Below are positions 25,467-35,151 of a stretch of DNA of 64,000 bases, one piece after another. The position numbers and the translations under genes were made by a program. The notes below the pieces were generated by a model. The model saw only the letters and a list, made by a program, of their open reading frames with translations. It had not been told where the DNA came from and ran no database searches. The stretch is from assembly GCA_032000125.1 (NCBI GenBank), contig DAMALH010000019.1, positions 18,977-82,976 of the forward strand, read 5' to 3'. Numbering within the stretch: the stretch's first letter is position 1; each line of letters opens with the position of its first letter. This stretch comes from Dryocola sp032000125. GTDB taxonomy: Bacteria > Pseudomonadota > Gammaproteobacteria > Enterobacterales > Enterobacteriaceae.

Positions 25467-27644
25467 TCAGAAGTCATAACCTACGGTGGCGATAACCGAG
25501 CGTTCCGCTCCCCAGTAGCAGTAGCCGGTTCCGTAGCAGCCCGCAACGTAATCACGGCCGGTCAGGTTGGTGGCGTTAACCTGTACGTAAGCGCCTTTCA
25601 ACGCAGGCATCCACGCACCCATATCGGCACGAACCATCGCATCCAGCAAGGTTGTGGAAGGTACGCGCAGGGTATTTTCGTTATCCGCCCACTGCTTGCC
25701 AATGTAGCGCACGCCAGCGCCCATGCTGATGCCGTAATCGGCTTTGAACAAGCCCCACAGGCTCGCCATCTGGTCAGGCGTTACGTACGGCGCGTTGCCG
25801 TCGTTACCGTCAATGGCGTCTTTAAAGCGAACCTTGTTCCAGGTATAGCCTGCGATAGTCGAGAAGCGATCGTTCCACTGCGAGCGGGCTTCCAGTTCAA
25901 CGCCCTGAGAGTGCACTTTGCCGGCGGGTTCATAGTAGCTGCCCTGCACAACACGGTTGCCCACATCTTTCTGAGTCAGGTCATAGAGCGCGATGCTGTA
26001 CATGTCTGCGCTGCCAACCGGCTGATATTTCACGCCTGCTTCATACTGTTCGGCAGTAGTGGGTTTTAGCAGATTGCCATCGGCACCCGGCAGCACCTGC
26101 GGCGTGATTGCCTGGCTGTAGCTGATGTACGGAGAAACGCCGTTCTGGAATGCATAAAGCAACGACGCGCGGCCGCTGAAGTGGTCGTCGGTGCGGTTAT
26201 CAGTAACGTCGCTTTCAACGGCTGGCGCAACGAGATGGCTTTTGGTAACGATGTGGTCGTAGCGGCCGGACAGCGTCATATGCCACTGGTTCCACTTCAT
26301 ATCATCCTGCAGGTACACGCCACTTTGCTGATACTGGCGCTTACCGGACTTAGTCAGCAGGCCCTGATTAATGGTGGCGTAAGTTGGGTCACGCGGGTCG
26401 TAGTAATAAAAACCGCCAGCGCCGCCGGATTCGCCGGTCCACGGGTTCAGGTTCGTCGTATAAGCCGAGTCGTCGGAAAGGTTATTGGTGTATTTGTGGA
26501 ATTCGCCGCCCAGAACGACCTTGTGCTCAAGATCGCCGGTAGCAAAATCAGCTTCCAGCTGGTTATCAATTGCCCAGGCGTCCAGCGACGAGGTTTCACC
26601 GCTGTAATAGCGCATCAGGTCGTTGTGCGCCGCGTCTGCCCAGCCAATCTGATAAGCCTGCTTCAAATCTACGTTCGAATGGGTATAGCTCGCGTTGGAG
26701 CGAAATGCCCATACGTCGTTAAAGCGGTGGGCGAATTCGTAGCTGTAGATCTGCTGGTGGCGTTTGAACTCGTCGTTGCCAGGTTCTACGTCAGAAAAAC
26801 CGGTATCGATTTTACGGCCGGTAGAAGAGTAGATGCTGCCATCACCCGGCACTGAGCCGTGGAAGCCGCCGGACGGATCTTTTTCCAGATACGCACGCAG
26901 CAGCAGCGAGGTGTTTTCGTCTGGCTGCCAGAGCAGAGAAGGTGAAACCGCATAACGCTCTTCGCGAGTGTTTTCGTACTGGGTATCGGTATTTTTCGTC
27001 ATACCGGTGATGCGATAAGCCCATTCGTCGTTAATCGCATTGGTATAGTCGAACGCCGTGCCGTTGGTATTGTTATTACCGTACATGGCACGAACATGGC
27101 CCTCTGCGACAAACTGAGGGCGTTTTGAAGTTTCCATCACCAGGCCGCCGGGAATAGTTTGCCCGTAAAGCGCCGAAGAGGGGCCTTTAATGACGTCGAT
27201 TCGTTCCAGAAACCAGGGATCGATCTGCACCACGTTGTAGCTGCCGCCGTCGCTCATCAGGCGCAGGCCGTCGAGGAAGGTATTGTTTACATCGCCACCG
27301 TGGAAACCTCGCAGGGCAACGGTGTCATAGCGCGTAGCCCCTCCAGCGAAACCGGTGAACGCGCCAGGCGTGTAGTTCAGTGCGCTGTTCACGGTCAGTG
27401 CGCCCTGATCTTCAATCTGCTGGCGGGTTATTACAGAAACGGACTGGCCGGTAGTAATCAGAGGTTCGTCGGTTTTGGTCGCCCCGCGGGTGGTGGTTGC
27501 GGCGTAACCCTGAGTCGGAGAGGTTGCGGTATCTGCTGGTCCGGCGGTGACAACAACCGTGTCTTCTGCCATGACGTATGCCGGAGCGGCAAGTGCAAGC
27601 GCGCAGAGTAAAGCGGAGCGCTTTACGGTGAATGCCAGTTTCAT
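25467..27644 (-). CDS. foxA: TonB-dependent ferrioxamine receptor FoxA
   Basis: A 725-residue outer-membrane receptor for iron-loaded hydroxamate siderophores such as ferrioxamine B, energised by TonB. The signal peptide ends near AYVMA-ED, with the TonB box in DTVVVTA. The plug contains LNYTPGAFTGFAGGATRYD and LRGFHGGDVNNTFLDG; the barrel ends in ATVGYDF with terminal Phe. Long stretches match remembered Yersinia FoxA. ATG 27644 (MKLAFTVKRSALL) is chosen because a proper signal peptide starts there; the frame is open 12 codons upstream. A Fur-like box lies about 100 bases upstream. Confidence 0.88.
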   Translation of the reverse strand: MKLAFTVKRSALLCALALAAPAYVMAEDTVVVTAGPADTATSPTQGYAATTTRGATKTDEPLITTGQSVSVITRQQIEDQGALTVNSALNYTPGAFTGFAGGATRYDTVALRGFHGGDVNNTFLDGLRLMSDGGSYNVVQIDPWFLERIDVIKGPSSALYGQTIPGGLVMETSKRPQFVAEGHVRAMYGNNNTNGTAFDYTNAINDEWAYRITGMTKNTDTQYENTREERYAVSPSLLWQPDENTSLLLRAYLEKDPSGGFHGSVPGDGSIYSSTGRKIDTGFSDVEPGNDEFKRHQQIYSYEFAHRFNDVWAFRSNASYTHSNVDLKQAYQIGWADAAHNDLMRYYSGETSSLDAWAIDNQLEADFATGDLEHKVVLGGEFHKYTNNLSDDSAYTTNLNPWTGESGGAGGFYYYDPRDPTYATINQGLLTKSGKRQYQQSGVYLQDDMKWNQWHMTLSGRYDHIVTKSHLVAPAVESDVTDNRTDDHFSGRASLLYAFQNGVSPYISYSQAITPQVLPGADGNLLKPTTAEQYEAGVKYQPVGSADMYSIALYDLTQKDVGNRVVQGSYYEPAGKVHSQGVELEARSQWNDRFSTIAGYTWNKVRFKDAIDGNDGNAPYVTPDQMASLWGLFKADYGISMGAGVRYIGKQWADNENTLRVPSTTLLDAMVRADMGAWMPALKGAYVQVNATNLTGRDYVAGCYGTGYCYWGAERSVIATVGYDF

Positions 27645-27739
27645 CTTCTTATTTTCCCGTGAAGGTATAGTTGTAATCACAAACGGACGCCGCAGGCATA
27701 AGAGCGCCGGGCATCTGAGGGTGCCACTGCATAAAGAAT

Positions 27740-27758
27740 GCGAATTATTATCGTTATT
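27740..27758 (-). promoter_or_regulatory. Fur-like box upstream of foxA
   Basis: GCGAATTATTATCGTTATT agrees with the 19-base Fur consensus at 13 positions by eye, 96-114 bases before the foxA start. Iron repression of a siderophore receptor is expected. Confidence 0.5.
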
Positions 27759-27921
27759 GTTAGCACTTTCAAGTGCAGATTAGGGTAGGCAGCGGTCAAA
27801 AAAACCACGCTAAAACTGGCGTTTTTGCGCAGCAGGAAGAGAGGGCAGCGGAGGAAGCTGCGGCTTACCAGCCGCAGGATGTAAGCGGTGGACAGCGCCT
27901 GCGCTTATCCACCTGTTAACG

Positions 27922-29658
27922 TTATTGCGCGGCCTCGGGTTGAGGGGTTTCCTGCGCTTTTTCCGGGGTTGTGGAGGTTGCAGGTCCAGGCGTTGCAGAA
28001 GGAAGTTTATCCGGCGTGGAATCGCAGGGTTTTTCGCTGCCGCAGAGCATATCGAGCATTTTTAGCGTTACGCCGTTGGTCCAGCCAAAGCCGTCCTGCA
28101 ACGGATATTCTCCGCCACCGCCGCCTGTGCCCGTACTTGTCACATCATATTTTTCCACCAGCTTTTTCTCGCGGTTATAGGTGTGCTGTACGTTGGTCAG
28201 GAAGCGCCAGGTGACTTCCATCGCCAGGTCTTTGTGCCCGTAGTTCTGCAGGCCTTCGGTGGCCACCCATTGCAGCGGCGCCCAGCCGTTTGGCGCATCC
28301 CACTGCTGGCCGGTTTTCACGTTGGTAGTCGCGAGTCCGCCAGCTTTAAGCAGCTGCGCGCGAGTTACCGTGGCCATTTTGTCCGCGCGATCCTGCGCTG
28401 CCGCGTGAACATAAAGCGGGAATAAAGACGCCGCGGTTAGCTGGCTACGCACGGAATTATTTTGCAAATCATAATCCGCATACCAGCCTTTGCTGGCGTT
28501 CCACATATTCGCCTCAATGGCTTTCTGACGCGCATCCGCAAGCTGCTGATACTCTTTAGCCGCCGCGTCGTCTTTTACCACGACGCTTGCGTGCGCCAGC
28601 GTTTTTTCAAGCTGGTACATCAGCGCGTTCAAATCTACCGGCACGATAGAGGTAGTACGAATAGAGCCTAACTGGTTGGGATCGTCCATCCAGCGTGAAC
28701 TAAAGTCCCAGCCCGATGCGGCCCCGGCGCGCAAGTCACGATAAATCTCCGTGGCCGGGCGGTCCGGGTTGTTTTTCGCGGTGGTGACGTCGTCAAGCCA
28801 GGACTCCGGTCGCGGCGTATCGCGATCGTCCCAGTAGCGGTTAAGCACGGAACCATCTTTCAGCTTCACCACGCGCTTATTCGCCTGGCCTTCGGTCAGG
28901 CTCTCGCTGCCTTCCATCCAGTAAGCGTATTCTTTTTTAAGCTGCGGCAGGTATTTGCTGTAGACCTCATCACCGTTGTGGCTGGCGAGCAGTTCGACCA
29001 TAAAGGCGAAGAAGGGCGGCTGGGAGCGGCTCAGGTAATAGCTGCGGTTGCCGTTAGGGATATGGCCCCAGGTGTCAATCTCGCTGGCGAAGTTATCGGT
29101 CATGTCCTGCACTTTGTCCCAGTGTCCGCTCTCGGCCAGCCCCATCATGGTGAAGTAGCTGTCCCAGTAATACACTTCGCGGAACCGGCCGCCCGGCACA
29201 ACGTAGGGTTTTGGCAGCGGCAGCAGGGAGTCCCATTTACCGACGCTATCCGTGGTGCGCGTCAGCACCGGCCATAACCCATCAATATGTTCACGCAGCG
29301 ACTGCCCTTCCGGCGGAACGTATTTTTCTCCCTCTTTTGGCAACACGAAGTTCACTTCAACAAAATGCTTCAGGTCAAAGCTGGTCTGGCTGCGCTGCAT
29401 GCGGTAGTCCGCCAGAATCATCAGCGGGTCGCCTTTCGGGACCGCATCGGCAAAGCTTTTCTGGTCGGGGAAAAGCTTCGCGCTCTGTACATCGCTGAAC
29501 AGCGGGCCCAGCAGAATATCCGGCGGCTGCGGCTGGGTACGAATTTGCGGATTGTCATCGGCGGCGGCGGGAAGGGTGAAAGTAACGAAGGCGCAACCCA
29601 GCGCCATCTGGACAGCAAGCAGTAGCGTTCGAGGACGGCGCAAAACAGGATTTATCAT
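27922..29658 (-). CDS. treA: Periplasmic trehalase TreA
   Basis: A 578-residue alpha,alpha-trehalose glucohydrolase (GH37) of the periplasm, used for trehalose as carbon source at high osmolarity. The signal peptide covers about the first 33 residues. Both family signatures are visible: PGGRFREVYYWDSYF and QWDAPNGWAPLQWV. The glycine run TGTGGGGGEYPLQDGFGWTNG is intact. The tail after about residue 545 is rich in Pro, Thr and Ala, as in E. coli. Confidence 0.96.
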   Translation of the reverse strand: MINPVLRRPRTLLLAVQMALGCAFVTFTLPAAADDNPQIRTQPQPPDILLGPLFSDVQSAKLFPDQKSFADAVPKGDPLMILADYRMQRSQTSFDLKHFVEVNFVLPKEGEKYVPPEGQSLREHIDGLWPVLTRTTDSVGKWDSLLPLPKPYVVPGGRFREVYYWDSYFTMMGLAESGHWDKVQDMTDNFASEIDTWGHIPNGNRSYYLSRSQPPFFAFMVELLASHNGDEVYSKYLPQLKKEYAYWMEGSESLTEGQANKRVVKLKDGSVLNRYWDDRDTPRPESWLDDVTTAKNNPDRPATEIYRDLRAGAASGWDFSSRWMDDPNQLGSIRTTSIVPVDLNALMYQLEKTLAHASVVVKDDAAAKEYQQLADARQKAIEANMWNASKGWYADYDLQNNSVRSQLTAASLFPLYVHAAAQDRADKMATVTRAQLLKAGGLATTNVKTGQQWDAPNGWAPLQWVATEGLQNYGHKDLAMEVTWRFLTNVQHTYNREKKLVEKYDVTSTGTGGGGGEYPLQDGFGWTNGVTLKMLDMLCGSEKPCDSTPDKLPSATPGPATSTTPEKAQETPQPEAAQ

Positions 29659-29760
29659 CTAATGTTCTCCTTTGCAGGATCGCAGCCAAAGTTTACCGCG
29701 ATCAACCATATGAAAACCTTAGACGAATTTGTACCGGCCTGTGTGCAGGATGTAACAAAA

Positions 29761-29791
29761 GTGACGAAAGCAGATAAATTACCTTCGTCAC
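29761..29791 (-). terminator. Terminator of the kinase-like module
   Basis: GTGACGAA and TTCGTCAC pair over a 15-base loop; on the minus strand TTTTGTT follows. It lies just after the stop of the kinase-like gene. Confidence 0.65.
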
Positions 29792-29798
29792 TGCGGCA

Positions 29799-31190
29799 TT
29801 ACCCTTGCGGGTTTAAAAGCCAGGTGCCGGGTTTATCGACGTATACCGTTACGCTGCGCGACTGGGTCTGGTTATGCAGCCGGATATCATATTTGCCTGC
29901 CGGAAGCTGCAGCATGCCGTAGCCGTTCATGGAAGGGATATTTTTTTGCGCCTCACCGTTCACTTCTATCTGTTCACCGTCGTTAATATGAACATACACA
30001 CGGGCGGTGAGGCCGTTTGCGGCCGGCGTGACCGATGGCGCGGCCGCTGGATCGGCTTTGCTCTTCTCTGGCGCGGTTTTGGTTGCCGCTATCTGGCGCT
30101 CGACCGGTGCCTGCGACGTTCTGCCAAAGATGACTGCGCCAATAATAATGCCTGCCGCGATACCCGCTGCAATCTGCAACGGTGATTTATAGCGCTTCCA
30201 CAGCGGCAATGCGGCGGCGTCAGCTTCTTCTTCTACCGCAACCAGCATTGTCCCGGGTTTTTTGGCCCCCGATAATTCACCGATATCCGCCAGTGAAATC
30301 TCCGCCAGGGCGGCAAATTCGGCAATCGACTGCGGGCGGTCCTCAGGTTTGAGCGCCAGCGCACGGTCAACCGCCAGCAGCAGGCTTTGCGTGTAGCCTG
30401 CCGGCTGGGTCTGCGCGAGAGGGAGGCAGGTGTCCTGAATGCTGCGCGCAACGCTTGCCTGAGGGCTGGCACCGGTGATAAGCGTATAAAGTACGGCGCC
30501 TAACGCATAAATATCCGTCCACGGGCCAAGCTGGTTTTCCAGGTCTTCGGTGTACTGTTCGAGCGGAGCGAAGCCAGGATGCAGCAGCGTTTTACTTTCA
30601 TCGCTCATGCCGTGTACGCCTCGGTGCGAGGCGGCAAAGTTAAGCAGGAGCGGAATGCCGTTGTCCTGAATCTGAATGCTTTTTAGCGACAGATCGCGGT
30701 GAATATAATCGCCCTCGTGGAGTGCAGCGAGCGCGCTGCACAGCATGGGCAACATGTGCCTTATCCAGCTTTCATTCACGATCTCCGGCTGCTGCTGATG
30801 CAGTTCCGCAAGCGTAATGCCGCTGTAAAACAGCGTGGCGGTATAGGCGGTTTCGTTCAGCGTCCAGAAGCGCAAAACCTGCAGCAGATTCGGATGGTTA
30901 AAATGGGCAAGCTGTCGCGCTTCCTGAATAAAGCTATTCAGGCCCGCGTTGAAGGCGGTGCTATCCTGTTTGCTACGCAAAACCAGACGCATATTATCGC
31001 TGCGCACCGTCAGCGCCCGCGGCATAAATTCACGGATGGCGACCGGGCGTTCAAGCTGGTGATCCCAGGCACGATAGATAATGCCGACGTTGGTTGAATC
31101 AATGACTTCCTGAATTTCAAACTCGTCGAAACGGTAGCCTGGCGGCAGAGCGTCGGGGATCCTTGGGGTGTAATCGTTCTCTGTCATCAT
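29799..31190 (-). CDS. Membrane-anchored kinase-like protein, probable pseudokinase
   Basis: A 463-residue protein with a cytoplasmic Hanks-type kinase fold (about 20-300), one membrane helix (about 337-356) and a periplasmic beta-rich C-terminal domain resembling PEGA. Kinase landmarks are HRD (164-166), a GFAPLEQY activation-segment end (206-213), D226 in WTDIYALG, and R285. Canonical catalytic positions are changed: the ATP-anchoring Lys of VAIK is Arg (VAIR, R53), DFG is NFA (184-186), the HRDxxxxN Asn is not seen, and the glycine loop lacks its glycines (DSTNVGII). A regulatory, non-catalytic role is therefore likely. It is the last gene of a three-gene minus-strand module. Confidence 0.75.
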   Translation of the reverse strand: MMTENDYTPRIPDALPPGYRFDEFEIQEVIDSTNVGIIYRAWDHQLERPVAIREFMPRALTVRSDNMRLVLRSKQDSTAFNAGLNSFIQEARQLAHFNHPNLLQVLRFWTLNETAYTATLFYSGITLAELHQQQPEIVNESWIRHMLPMLCSALAALHEGDYIHRDLSLKSIQIQDNGIPLLLNFAASHRGVHGMSDESKTLLHPGFAPLEQYTEDLENQLGPWTDIYALGAVLYTLITGASPQASVARSIQDTCLPLAQTQPAGYTQSLLLAVDRALALKPEDRPQSIAEFAALAEISLADIGELSGAKKPGTMLVAVEEEADAAALPLWKRYKSPLQIAAGIAAGIIIGAVIFGRTSQAPVERQIAATKTAPEKSKADPAAAPSVTPAANGLTARVYVHINDGEQIEVNGEAQKNIPSMNGYGMLQLPAGKYDIRLHNQTQSRSVTVYVDKPGTWLLNPQG

Positions 31191-31226
31191 AGCGTTCTCT
31201 GCTCGAAAATTGACGAATATTCAGGG

Positions 31227-32177
31227 TTATTTCTGGGCACGCCAGGCCCCGATTGCCGGATCGCGTAATTGCGGATGCAGGGAATCAATCAATAGCAGCG
31301 TGATGGTGGTGTCGGGCTCAAGCCAGCCGGACCAAACTTTACGCACCTCGTTAAGCCGGGCCTGCAGGCGGGATTCATCAAGGGCCATCTCTCGCGGGAC
31401 CTCAACGGCAATGGTGCCGCTGGCCTGCCAGCCGTTCAGCTCAGGTTTGTAGGGCAGAATCATCCAGCTAAGCGGCGCGTGTTCCGTGCTGACCACCATA
31501 CGTTCATTATTCAGGCCGGTGATAAGCAGGCTGTCCGCATTGGCCTGGCTGTTTAATCCGCTGACCGGGAAACCGTGTACAAAGGTCATTTCAAGGCGTT
31601 TTTCGCCGTACTTGCCGCTCTGAACGACTTCGCTACGTCCGTTGAGCCAGCCGCCTTTCTCACACTTGCCGTCGGGAATAAAAAGGGCCGCAGCGCTCGC
31701 ATCGCCCTGCCAGAAGGTGCGCAGATGACAGCCGTCCTGCAGGGTAAACTCCTGCCACGGCGTGCGGTCAGCCGGAGGCGACATTTGCTCCGCGCGTTCA
31801 GACGGGTTTGCGGCCCCCGCGATGACAGGCGCGATAGTCACCGCCCAGTCGCTGTCTTTCGTCGTGGTGCCGTAGGCCAGCGTATCGCCGTGGTCGTCTT
31901 CCAGGCGCCAGCTAACGCTTTCGATTTTATCGCACTGGTTTTCCAGCAGGGTGCCCAGGCGCGGCATAAAGGTATTCAGCAAGGCGGGATTTTTATCACC
32001 GTTGGCGACAATACGTAACGGAAGTTCGGTATCGCACCAGCTCTGCGGGGAGTTATTTTTGATGTTATCTATCCATACATCCAGCTTCTGCGAAGGGGAT
32101 TGCACAATACGATAGTTCCCTGCCAACACGGTTGTAGATGCCAGTAGCAATGCCACACCACAGAGCCAGAGTTTCAT
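31227..32177 (-). CDS. Secreted protein of unknown function in the kinase-like module
   Basis: I do not recognise the family. The 316-residue product starts with a clean Sec signal (MKLWLCGVALLLASTTVLA, cleavage near 19). The mature part has several cysteines (WCDTEL, QCDKIE, DGCHLR, GKCEKGG) that could form disulfides in the periplasm, and ends LHPQLRDPAIGAWRAQK. It is 36 bases upstream of the kinase-like gene on the same strand, which suggests co-transcription and perhaps interaction with that protein's periplasmic domain. Confidence 0.7.
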   Translation of the reverse strand: MKLWLCGVALLLASTTVLAGNYRIVQSPSQKLDVWIDNIKNNSPQSWCDTELPLRIVANGDKNPALLNTFMPRLGTLLENQCDKIESVSWRLEDDHGDTLAYGTTTKDSDWAVTIAPVIAGAANPSERAEQMSPPADRTPWQEFTLQDGCHLRTFWQGDASAAALFIPDGKCEKGGWLNGRSEVVQSGKYGEKRLEMTFVHGFPVSGLNSQANADSLLITGLNNERMVVSTEHAPLSWMILPYKPELNGWQASGTIAVEVPREMALDESRLQARLNEVRKVWSGWLEPDTTITLLLIDSLHPQLRDPAIGAWRAQK

Positions 32178-32310
32178 AAAATTCCTTGCAAGCCAAAGTG
32201 AATAATAGAGAGGGACGCCGCATCAATAAGAGATTGTCGCCGGGCACGCCCCTATAATCTCATGGTAACTGTTTGTTTTAAATATTTTGTTTTGCCTTAA
32301 TCCAGGCTGG

Positions 32311-32811
32311 CTAATCGATAATCCACGTCCCGCTGTTGGCGTTCTGGCACGCTTTGCTGTCGTTATCGACGGTAACGCAGGTGGCGGCCGCTTTTTTCGT
32401 GGATTTGCGCGGACGCGGGCGGTCTTTTTTCAGCGTCTGGGCGTAGAGCTCGCTTTTGACTACGGCACGCATCGGCACATAACCAAGCATTTCCTGTTTA
32501 TCCTGCTCGGCAACCGCCAGCCAGGCGTGCTCAACCTGGCCCAGCACCGTATAGGTCTGGCCGGTTTCAAGCTGGCTGATGACTTTTCCGCCAAAATCCG
32601 GCTTGCTCATAATGGAGCCGGGATAGAGCGCGCGATAGGCGGCATTAATCGGCGTAAACTCGCTCGGTGCGGCTACCGCGTAACGGTGGGTCAGCGTCAC
32701 ACCGTTAATCTCGCTGGTTACCAGGGTATCGTCGGTCATGCTCGGGGGAGGTGCTTTACATCCAACTACGCTTGTGACCACAAGAAGGGCTAACAGATTT
32801 CGCAATTTCAT
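32311..32811 (-). CDS. Lipoprotein with an SH3-like domain in the kinase-like module
   Basis: A 166-residue lipoprotein with lipobox SVVGC (C18). Residues about 60-115 (YPGSIMSKPDFGGKVISQLETGQTYTVLGQVEHAWLAV) have the spacing of a bacterial SH3 fold, often cell-wall binding. A basic stretch KKDRPRPRKSTKKAAA precedes a cysteine pair at the end (TCVTVDNDSKAC). It is the first gene of the three, separated from the next by 133 bases. The assignment of SH3 is by pattern only. Confidence 0.65.
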   Translation of the reverse strand: MKLRNLLALLVVTSVVGCKAPPPSMTDDTLVTSEINGVTLTHRYAVAAPSEFTPINAAYRALYPGSIMSKPDFGGKVISQLETGQTYTVLGQVEHAWLAVAEQDKQEMLGYVPMRAVVKSELYAQTLKKDRPRPRKSTKKAAATCVTVDNDSKACQNANSGTWIID

Positions 32812-33748
32812 CGTGACTTTCCCTGAAAAAATGGTTTAAACCCGACTGCCGTGGAGCGCGAGTGCCGCAGAGGAAAAAATAGTCCATGGCGCAGGAAACG
32901 CCCATGAACATTTTACCTTATGAGCAGGAAACGACCTGGCCGGAATAAAATGATTCACATGGGTTAAGCATAGTAGCCGAGATTTTACATAGCCTGAATA
33001 ACAATTCAATGGCGAGATAACCGCAGAGCGACATTAAACGAAGCGGGTCTGAAAGAAGAAGAGGGACGTGGGGCGCAACCGCCAGGACTTATGCCCGGAA
33101 TGCACGGTGAGGTGAAAAGTAATTAACAATAGCGTTTTTATTAACGTTCTGATTACAATGATATTTTAGAGTTAAGACGAGCGTTGGAGCGTATAATAGC
33201 GGCAAAAGAAAGCCTGCTGAAAGGATTTACCTGAGGTTAATCTTAAATCCGTCTTAATTCTTCCCCGGCTGCCGGGCATTGTTCTGAGCGCTAGCCGCGC
33301 CGCTATTTTATTGTGCTTCTGATAGCCGCCTCGATAATCAATTTTTCAATAAACAGCATAAAACAGAATAAGCATGCCTTGCCGCGCAGGTAAAATATTC
33401 GCCGGTAAGATTTTTATCTCTTTATTAATAAACATGCATTTAATATGCGCGATTGTGCGGCCTTAGCGCCTGACCGGGAAGAGGTATGAAGAATGCATGC
33501 TCACGGGGTAACCCTGCTTGATATGGGTAGAATAAAATTCTACTTGATTTGCTTATGGTGGTATATAACTCCAAAATCAAAATAACTATTTGATATATAA
33601 TATAAAAGATAAACGCTTTGTAATGAAATAAATCATTGAGTAGCGGGCTAAAAAAACCTATATTGGCCGCGTTTTTCGTAGGCCACTTACTTTTTACTTT
33701 CAATTATTCAACTGCGGCGTAACTCATGGCCCCGGTTGTAGGAGTGAT
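32812..33748. other. Long AT-rich non-coding stretch upstream of dat
   Basis: The 937 bases contain no convincing gene. Elements seen: a perfect -10 (TATAAT, 33192-33197) without a matching -35, a hairpin GTAGAAT-AAA-ATTCTAC at 33527-33543, and a strongly AT-rich half from about 33330. An 87-codon minus-strand frame at 33440-33703 lacks family resemblance and a ribosome site. It may hold a long dat leader, a small RNA or a silencer-bound region. Confidence 0.5.
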
Positions 33749-35134
33749 ATGATGACGGATAAAGTCCGTATTGATACTTTAGGTGCAACTTCATTAAAGG
33801 GAAATAACGAAACTTATTTGGCCAGACAGGCTGAATTTGAATCGAATGTCAGAAGCTATCCGCGCAAATTACCGCTGGCCATCGCCAAAGCGGAAGGCGT
33901 GTGGATAACAGACGTTGAGAATAATCAATATCTTGACTGCCTGGCGGGTGCCGGCACCCTGGCGCTTGGGCACAACCATCCTGATATGCTGCAAAGCATC
34001 CAAAATGTCATTACCAGCGGCTTGCCGTTACATACACTGGATCTTACAACGCCGTTAAAAGATCGGTTCTCCGAATATCTTCTCTCTTTATTACCCGCTC
34101 AGGGCAAAGAGTATTGCCTGCAGTTCACCGGTCCATCCGGTGCCGATGCGGTTGAAGCCGCGTTGAAGCTGGCTAAAAAATACACCGGCCGTTCAGGCGT
34201 GATCAGCTTCTCCGGCGGCTATCACGGCATGACCCACGGCGCGCTGTCGGTTACCGGCAACTTATCGCCGAAAGAAGCGGTCGACGGCATGATGCCGGAA
34301 GTACAGTTTATGCCTTATCCGCATCTGTACCGCTGCCCGCTGGGCATCGGCGGCGAGGCTGGCGTTAAGGCTCTGAGCTACTACTTTGAAAACTTAATCA
34401 ACGACGTTGAAAGCGGCGTGCGCAAACCTGCGGCGGTGATCCTTGAGGCGGTGCAGGGCGAAGGCGGCGTTAACCCGGCTCCAGCCGAGTGGTTACAGCG
34501 CATTCGCAAAGTTACCCAGGAACACGGCATCCTGCTGATTATCGATGAAGTTCAGGCAGGCTTTGCGCGTACCGGTAAATTCTTCGCCTTTGAACACGCG
34601 GGCATTGAGCCTGACATCATCGTGATGTCTAAAGCCGTGGGCGGCGGTTTACCGCTGGCCGTGCTTGGCATCAAGAAACAGTTCGACGCCTGGGAGCCCG
34701 GCCACCATACCGGCACCTTCCGCGGTAACCAACTGGCTATGGCAACCGGCCTTACCACCTTAAAGCACCTGAAAGAGAACAATATCGCGGAAAAAGTGGC
34801 CGCGCAGGGCGAATGGCTGAAAGCCAAACTGGGCGAGATGCAAAAGCGCTTCCCGGTGATTGGCCATGTTCGCGGTCTGGGCTTAATGATCGGTATTGAA
34901 ATCGTTAAGCCGAACGAAGCGCAGGATCATATGGGCTGCTACCCGGCAGATGCCGAGCTGTCCGCCCTGCTGCAGAAAAAATGTTTCCAGGCCGGTCTGA
35001 TCCTGGAGCGCGGCGGCCGCAACGGTTGCGTGCTGCGTCTGCTGCCTTCCTTGCTTATCTCTAACGATGAGCTGGGTATTTTCCTGGATAAATTTGAGCA
35101 GGCCCTGTTAGCGGCCGGCGTCAAGCCTGTCTGA
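33749..35134 (+). CDS. dat: Diaminobutyrate-2-oxoglutarate aminotransferase
   Basis: A 461-residue class III PLP aminotransferase that makes L-2,4-diaminobutyrate from aspartate semialdehyde with glutamate as donor. Phosphate-binding TGPSGADAVEAALK (128-140), the cofactor Asp D266 (IIDEVQAGF), and the Schiff-base lysine K295 (VMSKAVGGG) are visible. TAGGAG precedes the ATG pair; 33749 or 33752 may be used. It is 17 bases from ddc, forming the known two-gene 1,3-diaminopropane operon. Confidence 0.92.
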   Translation: MMTDKVRIDTLGATSLKGNNETYLARQAEFESNVRSYPRKLPLAIAKAEGVWITDVENNQYLDCLAGAGTLALGHNHPDMLQSIQNVITSGLPLHTLDLTTPLKDRFSEYLLSLLPAQGKEYCLQFTGPSGADAVEAALKLAKKYTGRSGVISFSGGYHGMTHGALSVTGNLSPKEAVDGMMPEVQFMPYPHLYRCPLGIGGEAGVKALSYYFENLINDVESGVRKPAAVILEAVQGEGGVNPAPAEWLQRIRKVTQEHGILLIIDEVQAGFARTGKFFAFEHAGIEPDIIVMSKAVGGGLPLAVLGIKKQFDAWEPGHHTGTFRGNQLAMATGLTTLKHLKENNIAEKVAAQGEWLKAKLGEMQKRFPVIGHVRGLGLMIGIEIVKPNEAQDHMGCYPADAELSALLQKKCFQAGLILERGGRNGCVLRLLPSLLISNDELGIFLDKFEQALLAAGVKPV

Positions 35135-35151
35135 GTGGAGCAATAACCGCG

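Noticed and set aside
33440..33703. Minus-strand frame of 87 codons with a hydrophobic segment
   Set aside because: AT-rich region, no ribosome site, no family resemblance; hydrophobicity follows from base composition.
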